Below, in pieces: positions 19,132 to 28,755 of a DNA stretch of 64,000 nucleotides (positions within the stretch are counted from its first letter, which is position 1; each line of letters starts with the position of its first letter). The notes below the pieces were generated by a model. The model searched no databases. It was not told where the DNA came from and worked only from the letters and a program-made list of their open reading frames with translations. The stretch is from Bradyrhizobium sp. CSS354 (GTDB lineage: Bacteria > Pseudomonadota > Alphaproteobacteria > Rhizobiales > Xanthobacteraceae), in assembly GCF_029051725.1 (NCBI RefSeq), contig NZ_JAACFU010000017.1:62001-126000 (forward strand). The letters run 5' to 3'. The position numbers were made by a program, and so were the translations under genes.

Positions 19132-20229
19132 CTATCTGTGTCCTGCCGGGTTGAGGCGCCCGCGCGCCTTTTCTTTTGGCGGGCGCGGGCGCCAAGCTTC
19201 GACAAAGTGCTCATACCTTCTCTGCGCTTGCTCAGCGACGTGCATCTCCTGATGGCGGAGTTGTTTGATATTGTACGCGTAGGCAGGGCCGCGCGTGTTG
19301 CCTTTTTTCTGCGCTCGGCCAGCCTGTAACTCCATGCCGCGCATCTTGTGAGCGACAAGACTGGGCCGGGCCAGAGGCAATCCTCTTCGTTAGTGAGCAG
19401 ATGCCAGCACAGGACGGTCAGCTTGCGACGGCGGCCACCTGATGGCCCCGTCTGGCGCGGATGCGCACGAAGAAAGCGTGGAGCGGTCCGGGTGTCTTGG
19501 CGGCAGCCCAGGCGGCTTCTACCAGCATGGCCCGGGCGTGGCTACGTCCGACCTTGCTGATCCGGCCGTGATGAGCGGCACCGAGGCCCGACTGGTGCAC
19601 ACGCGGATTGAGCCGAAGTAGCTGACCAGTTTCTGCGGGCTCTTGAAGCGCGTGATACCGCCAATTGCCGCCATCAACCCGGCCGCCACCGCCAGATTGA
19701 CGCCGGTGATCGTCAGCAGCCGCCTGACCGAGCCGTCGTCCAGGCTGTTTGTGGCGATCTCCCGATGGAGTATCGTGAGGTCTTCGGCGAGCCGATCGAG
19801 CTCGCGCACATGCCGCTCAATAGCATCCCGTTCGTCGTCGGGTACTGGCTGGTGCGCCAGCCAATCGCGGCCGCGGCCGTTGAATGAATCGGCGTGCGGA
19901 CATTTTGGGATTAGGTGCGCGTGAAGGATTGCGTTGCACTTTCCGATGCGCACGACCTGGTAACGCCGAGCGATCAGCCTGCGCAACCGTTCTGTGGCCG
20001 CGTCCGGCATCCAGATATCCGGCAGATAGCCGGCCGCGTACAAGCTGGCCAGCGTGCCCGCGTCGACCTTGTCGATCTTCACATGGGCATGCGCGATTGT
20101 CTTCACCTGCAATGGGTTGGCGATGACCACCCGCTTCACAAACGGCGACAGCACCCGTGACACCGCCATGCAGTTGCAGGTCGCTTCGATCACCACCTGG
20201 TCTAGATGTAGCTGGGTCCGCTCCGCCTA
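19132..20229 (-). pseudogene. Second IS110-family transposase, N-terminally truncated and frameshifted
   Basis: A different IS110 subgroup from the neighbour. The frame from about 20229 reads TQLHLDQVVIEATCN, then HAHVKIDKVDAGTLASLY and LLTITGVNLAVAAGLMAAIGG. It then needs shifts to continue QSGLGAAHHGRISKVGRSHAR and finally PSLVAHKMRGMELQAG to the stop at 19132. About 80 N-terminal residues, including the first catalytic acid, are missing behind an in-frame stop. At least two frameshifts are present. Inactive element. Confidence 0.78.
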
Positions 20230-20586
20230 TTCCGTGGGGTCATGCAGAGAGCCGCGCTGGAGCAAGCGCGGGATATAATGCTGGCCCATGAGGAGACCTA
20301 TCCCATGCCTAGGTTAGGTCCCGAGCGTTGCCGTTGTTGCAACCACTGCTGTCGCGTTTACGACGTATGTCGCAATCGCTTCGATAGCCGATAGTGCTGC
20401 AGTTGGAAGCGGCAGCTTCCCAGGCTGATCGGTGCTCCTCAGGAGAGTTTGCGATCGCCGTCGCGTGGTACGGCATTTGCTAATCTCATTCCAGTCGTCT
20501 CTGCTCCACGAGAAACACATGGGCGAAGTGCAAGACGTTGTGCTGTCCGCACGAGAAAAACAGTGCTTACGGTGGGTACATGCAAA
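20230..20586. other. Upstream region of the ABC exporter
   Basis: No firm gene. A short frame at 20305-20394 would encode a Cys-rich peptide (MPRLGPERCRCCNHCC), but another frame there looks equally peptide-like and neither has support. The region is less GC-rich than the flanks, like the ABC gene it precedes, and should hold its promoter. Confidence 0.3.
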
Positions 20587-22332
20587 GTGAATAACGTTCG
20601 CTCGTTTGGATGGGGGCGCCTATGGAGCATCGTTGCTGTTCGCAAGCGTGCGCTCCTTTACGTTCTTCTGCTGATGATTGCGGAATATTTGATCGCTCTC
20701 GTTCCTCCGATAGCCACGCAGAAGGCGATAGATGGGGCTAATTCGCGAACAACAATCGACCTTGCTTGGTTACTTATAGTTGCTGGGCTCGCATTTTTTG
20801 GACAAACTGTGTGCGGCGCTAAACGTCACAGTTTGGTTGCAAAACTGTGCACGTTCGTCGATCGGCGACTATCTCGATCGGCGTTTTGTCAGATGATTCG
20901 CCGACGAGCTGATGGGCGTGATTATGCGCCGGGACATCTGCAGTACTGCCTTCAACAGCTTGATGCACTGAGACACTTTGTTGTGCAGGGCGTTCCAGAA
21001 TTCGTCTTTGGTTTGGGGGCGGCAGCAATTTCGTTGGTCGTTATGCTGTACTACGATCAAGTTATCGCAGTGGTAGTGTTGGTCTTCGCTGTTGTTAGTG
21101 CCGAATTTTCGCGGCGGCGGTCAAAGCACGCCAAGGCGGGGGTTGAAGCAGACTTTCGGAATGGCAGTCGCTGTTATGGCATACTGTCTGAGACGGTCAC
21201 CGCGTTTTCGGCCGTTAAGGCTCATGGTCTTGAAAGCATTCAGTATCACCGCTGGAGGGATGCAATAGAGGACCTACTTAGAGGAAATGAATATCTGTCA
21301 CTTTGTTATCACCGGGCTGCAATGGGTGTTCAGCTGCATGGAACGATCCTCGCGCTCGCAATTCTTGGTTTGGGCTGCTGGCGCATAGCGAATGAAAGAC
21401 TGTCAGTGGGAGAACTAATGGCGTTACAAATGCTTGCCGGCCGGGTCATGAGCCCAATCATGACCGCAGCAAGCATTGTTCAATCGTTCCAAGAAGCGAA
21501 TCTGATCGTTCAGCAGTTGCGGGATCTTTGGGCTGAACAGAAGGAGAACCCTGAGATACTTCCCGTGGAACGCCCCCACAAGCCTTCTGAGATCGAGTTA
21601 ATTGGCGTGACCCTGACATACACAGCAACGCGGCCAGCCGCGATCAGCGATATTTCATGCAAGTTTCCAGATCGAGGAATAGTCGCGATCGTCGGGAAAA
21701 ATGGTTCGGGAAAGTCGACGCTTATGCATATCTTATTGGGTCTTGAACGAAACTACGATGGACGCATTCTAGTTGGTGGCGCCGATCTGCGGTCGTTTCG
21801 GCCCCGACACTGGCGATCCACAATTGGAATCGTGACCCAAGATACGTTCTTGTTTGGAGGTACAGTGCGACAAAATGTCGACGTTTCGGGTAAGCGAGGA
21901 GACGATGAGTTAAGAGCGGCGCTCAGGAGAGCCGGAGCGCTTGAGTTTGTAGACGCACTCCCACTTGGTTTAAGTACGGTATTGGAGACCCGAGGAGAGG
22001 ATCTCTCGGGCGGACAGCGTCAGCGGATTGCGCTAGCGCGTGCTTTTATCAAAGACCCGTCGATCGTAATTTTGGATGAACCAAGTTCTTTCTTGGATCC
22101 GGAGGCGGTCGCTTCATTGGAGAAGTCCCTGATCGAGTGGTCTCGAGACCGACTGCTTATCCTCATTTCGCATAACATGGCTCTAACGCGGTCAGCTGAT
22201 AGCATTCTGGTGTTGCAGGAAGGACGCTTGGAGAGTGCTGGTTCTCACAATCAATTGTTGGGAAACTGCTCATCTTACGCCGCGCTGTGGTCCGACTACA
22301 TTCGATCGACCCAGAGCGTTGATGAAGCATAA
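20587..22332 (+). CDS. ABC transporter, fused permease-ATPase half-transporter (exporter type)
   Basis: The product has an N-terminal six-helix exporter domain, with first helices around ALLYVLLLMIAEYLIALVPP and AWLLIVAGLAFFGQTV, followed by an ATPase domain. Walker A GKNGSGKST is near residue 370, the ABC signature LSGGQRQR near 472 and Walker B IVILDEPSS near 494. It resembles type-I-secretion and peptide exporters of the HlyB/bacteriocin class without a C39 peptidase. The GTG at 20587 is chosen because the extra upstream residues look non-native; a TTG at 20449 with AGGAG close by is the alternative. Codon use is markedly less GC-rich than in most neighbours, suggesting separate acquisition. 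No membrane-fusion protein or substrate gene is obvious nearby. Confidence 0.82.
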   Translation: MNNVRSFGWGRLWSIVAVRKRALLYVLLLMIAEYLIALVPPIATQKAIDGANSRTTIDLAWLLIVAGLAFFGQTVCGAKRHSLVAKLCTFVDRRLSRSAFCQMIRRRADGRDYAPGHLQYCLQQLDALRHFVVQGVPEFVFGLGAAAISLVVMLYYDQVIAVVVLVFAVVSAEFSRRRSKHAKAGVEADFRNGSRCYGILSETVTAFSAVKAHGLESIQYHRWRDAIEDLLRGNEYLSLCYHRAAMGVQLHGTILALAILGLGCWRIANERLSVGELMALQMLAGRVMSPIMTAASIVQSFQEANLIVQQLRDLWAEQKENPEILPVERPHKPSEIELIGVTLTYTATRPAAISDISCKFPDRGIVAIVGKNGSGKSTLMHILLGLERNYDGRILVGGADLRSFRPRHWRSTIGIVTQDTFLFGGTVRQNVDVSGKRGDDELRAALRRAGALEFVDALPLGLSTVLETRGEDLSGGQRQRIALARAFIKDPSIVILDEPSSFLDPEAVASLEKSLIEWSRDRLLILISHNMALTRSADSILVLQEGRLESAGSHNQLLGNCSSYAALWSDYIRSTQSVDEA

Positions 22333-22527
22333 GGACAGGGGTGGAAGGAATGTACAACACCTTTCAGAACAATCCGCAAGCGCTGCGCCTTTCTCGGCCC
22401 AGCAGGGGACTTCGCTTGCAAGTCTGATGCAGCAGCATGAACGAGTTTTTCCGTACGGTTGGAAAACACCGTCAGGTTCTTTGCTGCCGAACTATCGAGA
22501 ACGCATTTCGCCGGGAGCTCGGCAAAG

Positions 22528-22764
22528 ATGGCGAGCAAGCCGGTCCCTGCGGAGGGCTTCAAAACCCGGTCGGACGGTGTGACGCCGGCCGCGGTGCATG
22601 CGGCGAGCCCAAGCGGGATCGGCGTCGAGAACTGTTGAAGGGCTTGGCTGTCCTCGGATCGGCGCGTGCATTACCTGCAACCCGGCGGATCGAGCTTGTT
22701 CAGTCGAGGCGCCTACATATGGAGCAAGTCCGAGCAGCCGGGCTCTACAGAACCGATGCGATAG
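22528..22764 (+). other. Possible small ORF after the ABC gene, interrupted by TGA
   Basis: A frame opens with MASKPVPAEGFKTRSDGV behind GGGAG at 10 bases, reaches VENC and a TGA at 22636, then stays open with WLSSDRRVHYLQPGG to a TAG at 22762. Position directly downstream of an exporter gene would suit a small substrate or immunity gene, but there is no similarity I can name. It may be a decayed fragment. Confidence 0.25.
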
Positions 22765-22778
22765 CCTATCGTTCGCTC

Positions 22779-23336
22779 CTAAAGGAAGGATATATCAAAG
22801 GCGTACGGGAGGATCGTCCTGCAGTCGTGCAGTTGAATGGCTTGATTGCAAGCCTTGCTGTCGGTGACCCGATTGCTGTCATAGGTGCTCAATCGATTGC
22901 CGCCCGCGCCGTAAAAGCCGTGGCCCGCATAATAAAAAATGAACAGCGCATCGTCGTCGAGAGCGTGGATCTTGTAGGCTAGATGGTCCTTGACCGCGAT
23001 CAAGCTCGCGTCGGTGTCCTTCATGACCTCGATCTCGACATCGCCTGCCGGCAAGTGCTTGAAAATCTCCAGCACCGCGTCGCGGATTCCGTCCGCGTCG
23101 GCATGAGCAAACGCGACTGACGGCAGCGCATCGCCATTCGACGGCTTTCGATAAGATCGCACCACGAATTTGGACGAGAACGGGACTGCGCGGCCCAGGC
23201 AGAGCGCGGTGGCTGATGCGCGCGCGGAGTTGCTGCGCTCCGCACCGGCCGAGCCTCCTGTACCCCAAATCAAGGTTTCTGATGCCGCTTCCGTACTCGA
23301 CATGGGAATTATAGTGACTTCAGCGGCCCCCACCAT
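22779..23336 (-). pseudogene. Caspase-fold (C14/metacaspase-like) peptidase fragment
   Basis: Within this frame the segment from about 23145 to 22860 reads AFAHADADGIRDAVLEIF, then LIAVKDHLAYKIHALDDDALFIFYYAGHGFYG. The YYAGHG motif with its catalytic His is typical of bacterial caspase-like peptidases, which act as death effectors or in conflict systems. The part that should follow with the catalytic Cys is replaced by unrelated sequence after NRLSTYDS, and the N-terminal strand with the usual ALVIGNxxY motif is also absent. So this is only the central third of a domain, probably non-functional. Confidence 0.6.
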
Positions 23337-23583
23337 TCTTCACAGCGGCCGGCTTACGCCTGAGCATTCCGTGCCGGGCCAAGTCGACGTTGAGCAGCTC
23401 CTCGCGCCCGCGCTCGCCGGCTCACCTCCAGCTATGCCGATGGGCGCGCGCATTTCAGAGGCGCACGACGAGGCACACAGCTGGACGGCAACTTGGTTAG
23501 GTGTGCTGCTGATGACGCTTGGTGGCTTCTCGATCCTAAGCTCGAGCCGCACGCTTCGGCACGCGGTGAGATTACGCCAGTGA
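23302..23583 (+). CDS. Possible small protein with C-terminal membrane anchor
   Basis: The plus-strand frame from MGIIVTSAAPTILHSG ends with one clear hydrophobic segment, ATWLGVLLMTLGGFSILSS, followed by a basic tail (RTLRHAVRLRQ), the pattern of a tail anchor. It overlaps the start region of the caspase-fold frame on the other strand. No family recognised and no good ribosome-binding site was found, so it may be a fragment of a larger lost gene. Confidence 0.3.
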   Translation: MGIIVTSAAPTILHSGRLTPEHSVPGQVDVEQLLAPALAGSPPAMPMGARISEAHDEAHSWTATWLGVLLMTLGGFSILSSSRTLRHAVRLRQ

Positions 23584-23744
23584 GCTGGCGCAATACGCGC
23601 GCGACGCCGCGCGATCGATGAATTCCAGGAGTTGGTATAGCCGAATTGCCACGTACAAAGGATCCGCGCGCCCTCGCTTAGATTGGCACTGCCTTAGACG
23701 AACATTCGATTACGATGATGGTCCTCCTTTTGGATGGGGCCATC

Positions 23745-23905
23745 ATGCGGTACAACGTTTTGGTGGTGGACAGCAGCCGGCGAGTGATCTGCGCCGCAAA
23801 GCTCGACTGCGTTGACGAGCAGGCGGCGAGACGTATAGACGGCCGGTCTCGCGGCCGAGTTAGTTCGAACATCGTGAGACCCGCCGGACCTGGCAGGTTG
23901 CCGAC
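23745..23905 (+). pseudogene. Remnant of a small rhizobial hypothetical gene
   Basis: A frame starting MRYNVLVVDSSRRVICAAKL and continuing DCVDEQAARRID resembles the first half of small proteins found repeatedly in Bradyrhizobium-type genomes. Two further frames continue AGLAAELVRTS and WQVADMSQGHTYRG, so the second half is shifted. It runs into the IS66 end near 23923. Function unknown. Confidence 0.4.
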
Positions 23906-23922
23906 ATGTCGCAGGGCCACAC

Positions 23923-25155
23923 TTATCGCGGCGCGCTCAGTTCCTGGCGGACGACCCGGCGCCGTTCGGGCGTCTCGCCGTTGATGCCTCGCTCGATCTC
24001 GAACAGGGCGTCTATCCGGCGGACTGTTTCCAGCGCCAGCGGCGAGATCACTGGCGGCTTCTTGCCCTGAGCCTTGCGACGCGCATTCTCGGCCAGATCA
24101 GCCATCACGAAGAACGGCCGCCGGGCATGGACCCAGCACGCGGCTTCCAGGATCGGACCGGCGGTGCGGCCCGGTTCGTAAAGCCTGCCATAGCCCCCAT
24201 AGGCATCGGCCTGGAAAATTCCGCTGTAGTTGGCCAAGTGAGCCTGGGGATGCTCGCCGGCCCGATCGCGCGAGTAATAGAACACCGCCCCCGGCGGGGC
24301 CGGCCCTCCAAAGGGCTTGTCGTCGCGCACATAGACCCAGATCCGGCCGGTGTCGGTCTTGCCTTTGGCCAGGACCGGGACCGTGGTGTCGTCCCCGTGC
24401 AATCGCTCGGCGCTCAGCACATAGGCCTCGAGGCGCTTGAACAAGGGTGCCAGCGCCGCGGTGCAGCCGCCGACCTGGTCGGCCAGGATCGACAGACTGA
24501 TTGGCACACCCTCCTTGGCATAGCGCTCCGCTTGCCGGTTCAGCGGCTGATGTTGACCAAACTTCTCGAACAGCACCATCGCCAGCAGGCTTGGCCCCGC
24601 CCAGCCGCGGGCAAGCACATGGAACGGCGCCGGAGCCTGGCTGATCTTCTCGCAATCACGGCAAGTAAACTTCTCGCGGACGTGCTGGATCACTTTCCAG
24701 GATTTCGGGATCACCTCCAGCGTCTCGGTGATGTCCTCGAGGAGCTTGGACAGCCGCGCGCCGCCACAGCAGGCGCACGCCACAGGCCCCGCCACTATCA
24801 CCCGCTCGCGAGGCACATGCTCCGGGAACGGCTGGCGTGACGGCCGCTTGCGCGTGAACGACGCCACCTTCGTGGTTTTGGCCGCGGCCATTTCGGCGGT
24901 GAGTTCGTCCTCCGTCGCCGAACTCTCCAGCTCCTCCAACGTCAGTTCAAGCTGATCCAATAGCCGCGCGGTACGCTCCGAGCGCGGACCATGGCGGTCG
25001 CGGTTAAGTTTCTCGATTTGCAGCTTCAGATGGGCGATCAACGCCTGGTCGTCCGACTGCCGGGCACGGGCGGCCGCAGCCTCCGCCCGTGCAACGATCA
25101 ATGCCGCTTGCAGCGTTTCGACGTCGTCTGGCAGCGATTCAAGGTCGTCACCCAT
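23923..25155 (-). CDS. tnpC: IS66 family transposase TnpC, C-terminally truncated
   Basis: The 410-residue frame has the IS66 order: an N-terminal leucine-zipper-like region (LIAHLKLQIEKLNRDRHG), a Cys cluster (ACACCGGARLSKL, FTCRDCEKIS) and the DDE core with LHGDDTTVPVLAKG and FQADAYGGYGRLYE. It ends abruptly at RRVVRQELSAPR, whereas IS66 transposases normally continue for about 120 residues with the third catalytic residue. The stop therefore reflects truncation against the sequence to the left, and the element is inactive. TnpB and TnpA lie upstream in the usual order. Confidence 0.85.
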   Translation of the reverse strand: MGDDLESLPDDVETLQAALIVARAEAAAARARQSDDQALIAHLKLQIEKLNRDRHGPRSERTARLLDQLELTLEELESSATEDELTAEMAAAKTTKVASFTRKRPSRQPFPEHVPRERVIVAGPVACACCGGARLSKLLEDITETLEVIPKSWKVIQHVREKFTCRDCEKISQAPAPFHVLARGWAGPSLLAMVLFEKFGQHQPLNRQAERYAKEGVPISLSILADQVGGCTAALAPLFKRLEAYVLSAERLHGDDTTVPVLAKGKTDTGRIWVYVRDDKPFGGPAPPGAVFYYSRDRAGEHPQAHLANYSGIFQADAYGGYGRLYEPGRTAGPILEAACWVHARRPFFVMADLAENARRKAQGKKPPVISPLALETVRRIDALFEIERGINGETPERRRVVRQELSAPR

Positions 25156-25224
25156 GGCCCCGATGGAATCACAAAAGAGGCGATTTGAGGCCTCTTTTCT
25201 TCCGCACCTCAGAACTTTTTGAGC

Positions 25225-25572
25225 CTATCCTGCGCTCTGTGGCCGCCACGTGTGCTGCGGATTGCGCCAGTCGATCGCCTCCAGCAGATAACTCATCTGC
25301 GCCGCGCTCAGCCCCACCACACCGCCCACCGTCGCCGGCCAGACAAAACGGCCACGGTCCAACCGCTTCGCGTAGAGCGACAGTCCAACTCCATCGTGCC
25401 ACAAGGCCTTGATCAGCGAACCGCCGCGTCCGCGGAACACGAAAACATCTCCGGCGAACGGATCACGACCAAGGCTTTCCTGCACCAATCATGACAAACC
25501 CTGCATGCCCTTGCGCATGTCGGTGTGGCCGGTCGCAATCCAGATCCGTGCGTTCGAAGAGATCGGTATCAT
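25225..25572 (-). pseudogene. tnpB: IS66 TnpB (Orf2) with in-frame TGA
   Basis: From the ATG at 25572, which overlaps the tnpA stop, the frame reads MIPISSNARIWIATGHTDMR to GMQGLS, then a TGA at 25491-25489, then directly in the same frame LVQESLGRDPFAGDVFVFRG. Family members have SLMVQES at this place, so a Leu/Met position has become a stop. The rest (RGRFVWPATVGGVVGLS) is intact. A single nonsense change has inactivated the gene unless the distal part restarts. Confidence 0.8.
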
Positions 25573-25964
25573 CGACGCTCCAGAACCTGCAGCACCCGCG
25601 CCAGCGCCGCCGCATCGACGCTGGCGTCGACAATCACTCGACGATCCCTGCCGATTACAATTACCATCTGCCCACTCGGCGGTGTGGCAGCAACCACCGG
25701 CTCGACCTCAGCGGCCAGGATGACCCGCGCAAAGCCGGATTGTTCGCTTTGAGGGCTGATCGGCTCGGGCCCGAACGCGCGACGCAATGTCATCAGCAAC
25801 GAACGTGATATGCCATGGCGCCGTGCCGTCGACGATATAGCACGCGGCTCTTCAAAGCTCTCGCTCACGATCCGCAGCTTCTCGTCATCCGACCAGCGCC
25901 GACGACGACCAGTCTCGACCACCTCAAGCCGTTCAAGCTGAGTACTGCGCTTATGGCTGTCCAT
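25569..25964 (-). CDS. tnpA: IS66 TnpA (Orf1), HTH protein
   Basis: A 131-residue basic protein with an N-terminal helix-turn-helix (RRRRWSDDEKLRIVSESFE, STARRHGISRSLLMTLRR), the IS66/IS3 Orf1 pattern. It overlaps tnpB by ATGA, which is normal in IS66 elements. The frame appears whole. With a nonsense tnpB and truncated tnpC the IS copy cannot move by itself. Confidence 0.85.
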   Translation of the reverse strand: MDSHKRSTQLERLEVVETGRRRRWSDDEKLRIVSESFEEPRAISSTARRHGISRSLLMTLRRAFGPEPISPQSEQSGFARVILAAEVEPVVAATPPSGQMVIVIGRDRRVIVDASVDAAALARVLQVLERR

Positions 25965-25988
25965 AAGGACTGTTACGCACCAATTGGA

Positions 25989-26180
25989 CTAATCCAACAA
26001 GGCGGCCCTCGCCGGAGGGAAACGATCCTTGGTGATAATGATCGTCTGCTTGCGCTCGCGATCAATCGAGATAGTTACGATATTCTCGAGCGCGGGAAGA
26101 CCTTTGCCATGACAATAGCGGAACTTGCGCCCGCTCCCGCAGGGGCAGAACCTCGTTACCTGATCGATTGGACGCAGCGC
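25989..26180 (-). pseudogene. SEC-C motif protein C-terminal fragment
   Basis: A minus-strand frame without a start codon reads RPIDQVTRFCPCGSGRKFR and YCHGKGLPALENIVT, ending with ARAALLD and a TAG at 25989. CPCGSGRKFRYCHGK is a SEC-C zinc-binding motif (CxC...C[HC]). The frame is closed by a stop at 26181-26183 just upstream, and no start is available. It is the tail of a gene cut off near the KAP NTPase on one side and IS66 on the other. Confidence 0.6.
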
Positions 26181-26244
26181 TCATCATACTATTCAAGCCC
26201 AACCCTGACGCCCTCAGACGCTACGTCGAATCCGCCGGCCGCTC

Positions 26245-28755
26245 CTACATGACCTGCCGAACAACGGTTGCGAAAGAGTCAAACTTATTTCCCGTTTCGG
26301 GTTTCGCTTCGTCCAGGAAGGCCTGCCGTAACGCATCGAACCGCTGAGGTCCATCATCCAGATCCGGGAAGCGAAGCTGCATGAGCAACCGAGTGAGCTG
26401 CAGTTTGAAGAGGAGCGCCTTGATCGAGCGGGGACTCGGCGACCGACCAATCGCATTGAAATAATCTGGTACGAAAGTACGCAATTTCTCGATCTCGGCG
26501 TCGGAAAAACGCACGTCGCTTGCGTTGAACGGCGCATCCGAGGGAGCCGTCGGCGCTGGCGTCGTCGATGCCGCCCGCACCTTGCTAACTTCGTTCTGCA
26601 AAATTTCCTTTTGCAATCTCGCGGTTGAAAGATCCTTTTTTAATTCAGCCATCTCCTTGCGGGGTTCCGTTTCAGGCTTTCCGACGCGGGTCACCGTTGC
26701 AATCGCCTGGACCATTCGTTGCCATTGAGTGCCTTGTCCAGATCGGCGCGGCAGGCGCACTTTATCCGCATCATTATGTCTTTTCTGAGCGGAACTCTCC
26801 CATTCGGCTGCTTCAGCAAGTTCCATCTCGGTCGTTTTCAGATATTGTAGGCGGTATCGCTCGTTTTCACTTCCAGCGAGTTTTGTGACGAGTTGCTTCA
26901 CATCGTCCGCAGACAATTTCGAAAGCCGTAGATAGCAGGCGAACAGTTTCTCGATTTGCTCCGCCACTATGTCCGCCGTCGCATTGTCGTGAGCAGCCGC
27001 GCTCTCACCTAGCAATCGGGATCGCTCCGTAATCATTGAAGCGTAGCGAAGTGCGATCGCATGGTTGAGCACACCTTCATCGACGAGCATAAGTACCTGC
27101 ATTCGTCGATTGATTTCTTTGTCATCGAGCAGGAGCCGCACATTTTCAATGACGCTCAGCATTTCCGATGGCGTGCATCGATCGAGGTCGTCGACCACCA
27201 ACAGTACTTTCTCGGGTCGACGCCTTACGGAATACCGCGGCAGGAAGATGAGCCCAGCAGATAAGAGCACCCAGAGTGCCAATACGGCCCAATGGCTTGC
27301 GTCGGCCAGAGTAAGCGGCGGGGTCCGTTCTTCCGTCGATAGGCCACTCCAAACCATGAGCGACGACAAGTCGACCACATGGCCGTGTGACAGACCGATG
27401 CCCCAGATGAACGCGACCAGAAGCACAGCCGCAAGCGGGATGGCCAGACGCCAGAGTCCTCCCTCGGTGGCATCAGCCTTGGTCCAACCCTTGAGGAGCA
27501 AGCGCATGTCATCGCCGATGAGAGCGAGCATACCTAAGCTTTCGTCCCGCCCGACGGCACTGAGGTTGCGATGAAAGAGTTGTTTGACCTTGGCCGCAGC
27601 ACCCATCCAGATCGCAACCAGATAGATCACGGTAGACGTTCCAAGCGCCGACAGAACGAGATTAGCGAGCTGAGCTTTGGCCGTGATGGGGATCAGTGCC
27701 AGCGCGAGCATGGCGAGCGACGCGACCAGGCTAAAGCTACCCCACCGGGCGATCGCAACGCGCGAAGACAAGGCCCAACGGTCGAGCGCGTTGGTCGAGG
27801 TGTTGGCCGCAAGTGCTAGACTTCGGTAGAGGAATATCCACGCTTCGGGTGGGTTACGGTACTTCCAGGCATTGTGCACCACGACCTTGTAATGCAGGTT
27901 GGCATAGGCATCGGACTTGCTGGCGGCGACATTTCTGCGGTATTCTGCGGGGTCCTCAAGAAGCGGCGTGAGGAGCTTCAGGAGGGTTGTTTTGCCGCTT
28001 CCCCATTTACCAAACAAGGCAAAGCTGAATTCGCCTTCCGCGGATCGAAGAACTGTTGCGAGCGCCTTCGCATAGTCGGCTGCGTTCAATCCCAGCTCGT
28101 CAAGTAACGCCTCACGGACAATTCGAACATGCCGGCCGGACATTTGGTAGCGGCGCTCCGAAGGCGAGGCTGGCTTGGGCTCGGCCGGCGATTCCTCAGC
28201 CGATGATGTGACCGAAGTCCTGGCAATCGGATCCCGTATTGCGCGGACTCTTTTCGCGATACCCGACTCGGGGTCACTTAGGAGGGCGCCCACGAGGGAG
28301 GGTGCTGTTATCGGCGTGTTGCCTTTCAGTCGATTGAAAGTTTCGTGGAAGTGGGGTCCTAGCTTGACGTTCTGGATTCGTTGCCCGAGTGCAGACTCGT
28401 CGAGAGGCACTTTCGGTACGTCTTTGAAGAACGCAAATGATAATTCTCGCCACTGCCGGCTTGTTAGGCCCGTAGCGTTTAGTGTGCGAAGAAGCGATTG
28501 CTCTTCATCATCGCTCAATTCCAGATCTGTCGGGCCGTCCAGATTAGAGCTATTTCGGTTCAGATATAGAAACGCGGTAATGACGTAGGATGTGGAAGAC
28601 AGTTCCTCCTGATAGGCATTCTTGTAGATGAGACAGCGTACGGTCTCAGCGAGCAGCCGGGAAGCAAGATCGCTCAACCGAATCTCGGGAAGCCTCGTGA
28701 CAGAGATCAGGTCGCGTAATATTTGACCATGATTGCCACCGCCAAGCTCAGCCAT
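26245..28755 (-). CDS. KAP-family P-loop NTPase with membrane segments
   Basis: An 836-residue protein. The N-terminal 200 residues include TAPSLVGALLSDPESGIAK, which looks like a Clp N-terminal-type repeat. The KAP NTPase follows: Walker A GKWGSGKTT at about 249-257, Walker B VLLVVDDLDRC at about 515-525. As in other KAP proteins, hydrophobic helices (SLVASLAMLALALIPI, LAIPLAAVLLVAFIWGIG, HWAVLALWVLLSAGLIFL) are inserted between the two motifs. The C-terminus is a coiled coil (EMAELKKDLSTARLQKE). KAP ATPases are membrane-anchored and linked to phage exclusion and other conflict systems. ATG 28755 has GGAG 6 bases upstream; the frame is open to 28914. It is isolated between remnants and appears intact. 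Confidence 0.85.
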   Translation of the reverse strand: MAELGGGNHGQILRDLISVTRLPEIRLSDLASRLLAETVRCLIYKNAYQEELSSTSYVITAFLYLNRNSSNLDGPTDLELSDDEEQSLLRTLNATGLTSRQWRELSFAFFKDVPKVPLDESALGQRIQNVKLGPHFHETFNRLKGNTPITAPSLVGALLSDPESGIAKRVRAIRDPIARTSVTSSAEESPAEPKPASPSERRYQMSGRHVRIVREALLDELGLNAADYAKALATVLRSAEGEFSFALFGKWGSGKTTLLKLLTPLLEDPAEYRRNVAASKSDAYANLHYKVVVHNAWKYRNPPEAWIFLYRSLALAANTSTNALDRWALSSRVAIARWGSFSLVASLAMLALALIPITAKAQLANLVLSALGTSTVIYLVAIWMGAAAKVKQLFHRNLSAVGRDESLGMLALIGDDMRLLLKGWTKADATEGGLWRLAIPLAAVLLVAFIWGIGLSHGHVVDLSSLMVWSGLSTEERTPPLTLADASHWAVLALWVLLSAGLIFLPRYSVRRRPEKVLLVVDDLDRCTPSEMLSVIENVRLLLDDKEINRRMQVLMLVDEGVLNHAIALRYASMITERSRLLGESAAAHDNATADIVAEQIEKLFACYLRLSKLSADDVKQLVTKLAGSENERYRLQYLKTTEMELAEAAEWESSAQKRHNDADKVRLPRRSGQGTQWQRMVQAIATVTRVGKPETEPRKEMAELKKDLSTARLQKEILQNEVSKVRAASTTPAPTAPSDAPFNASDVRFSDAEIEKLRTFVPDYFNAIGRSPSPRSIKALLFKLQLTRLLMQLRFPDLDDGPQRFDALRQAFLDEAKPETGNKFDSFATVVRQVM

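Noticed and set aside
20305..20394. Cys-rich peptide frame (MPRLGPERCRCCNHCC) upstream of the ABC exporter
   Set aside because: No ribosome-binding site of quality, and another frame over the same bases looks equally peptide-like; it is probably a by-product of GTTG/TGC repeats.
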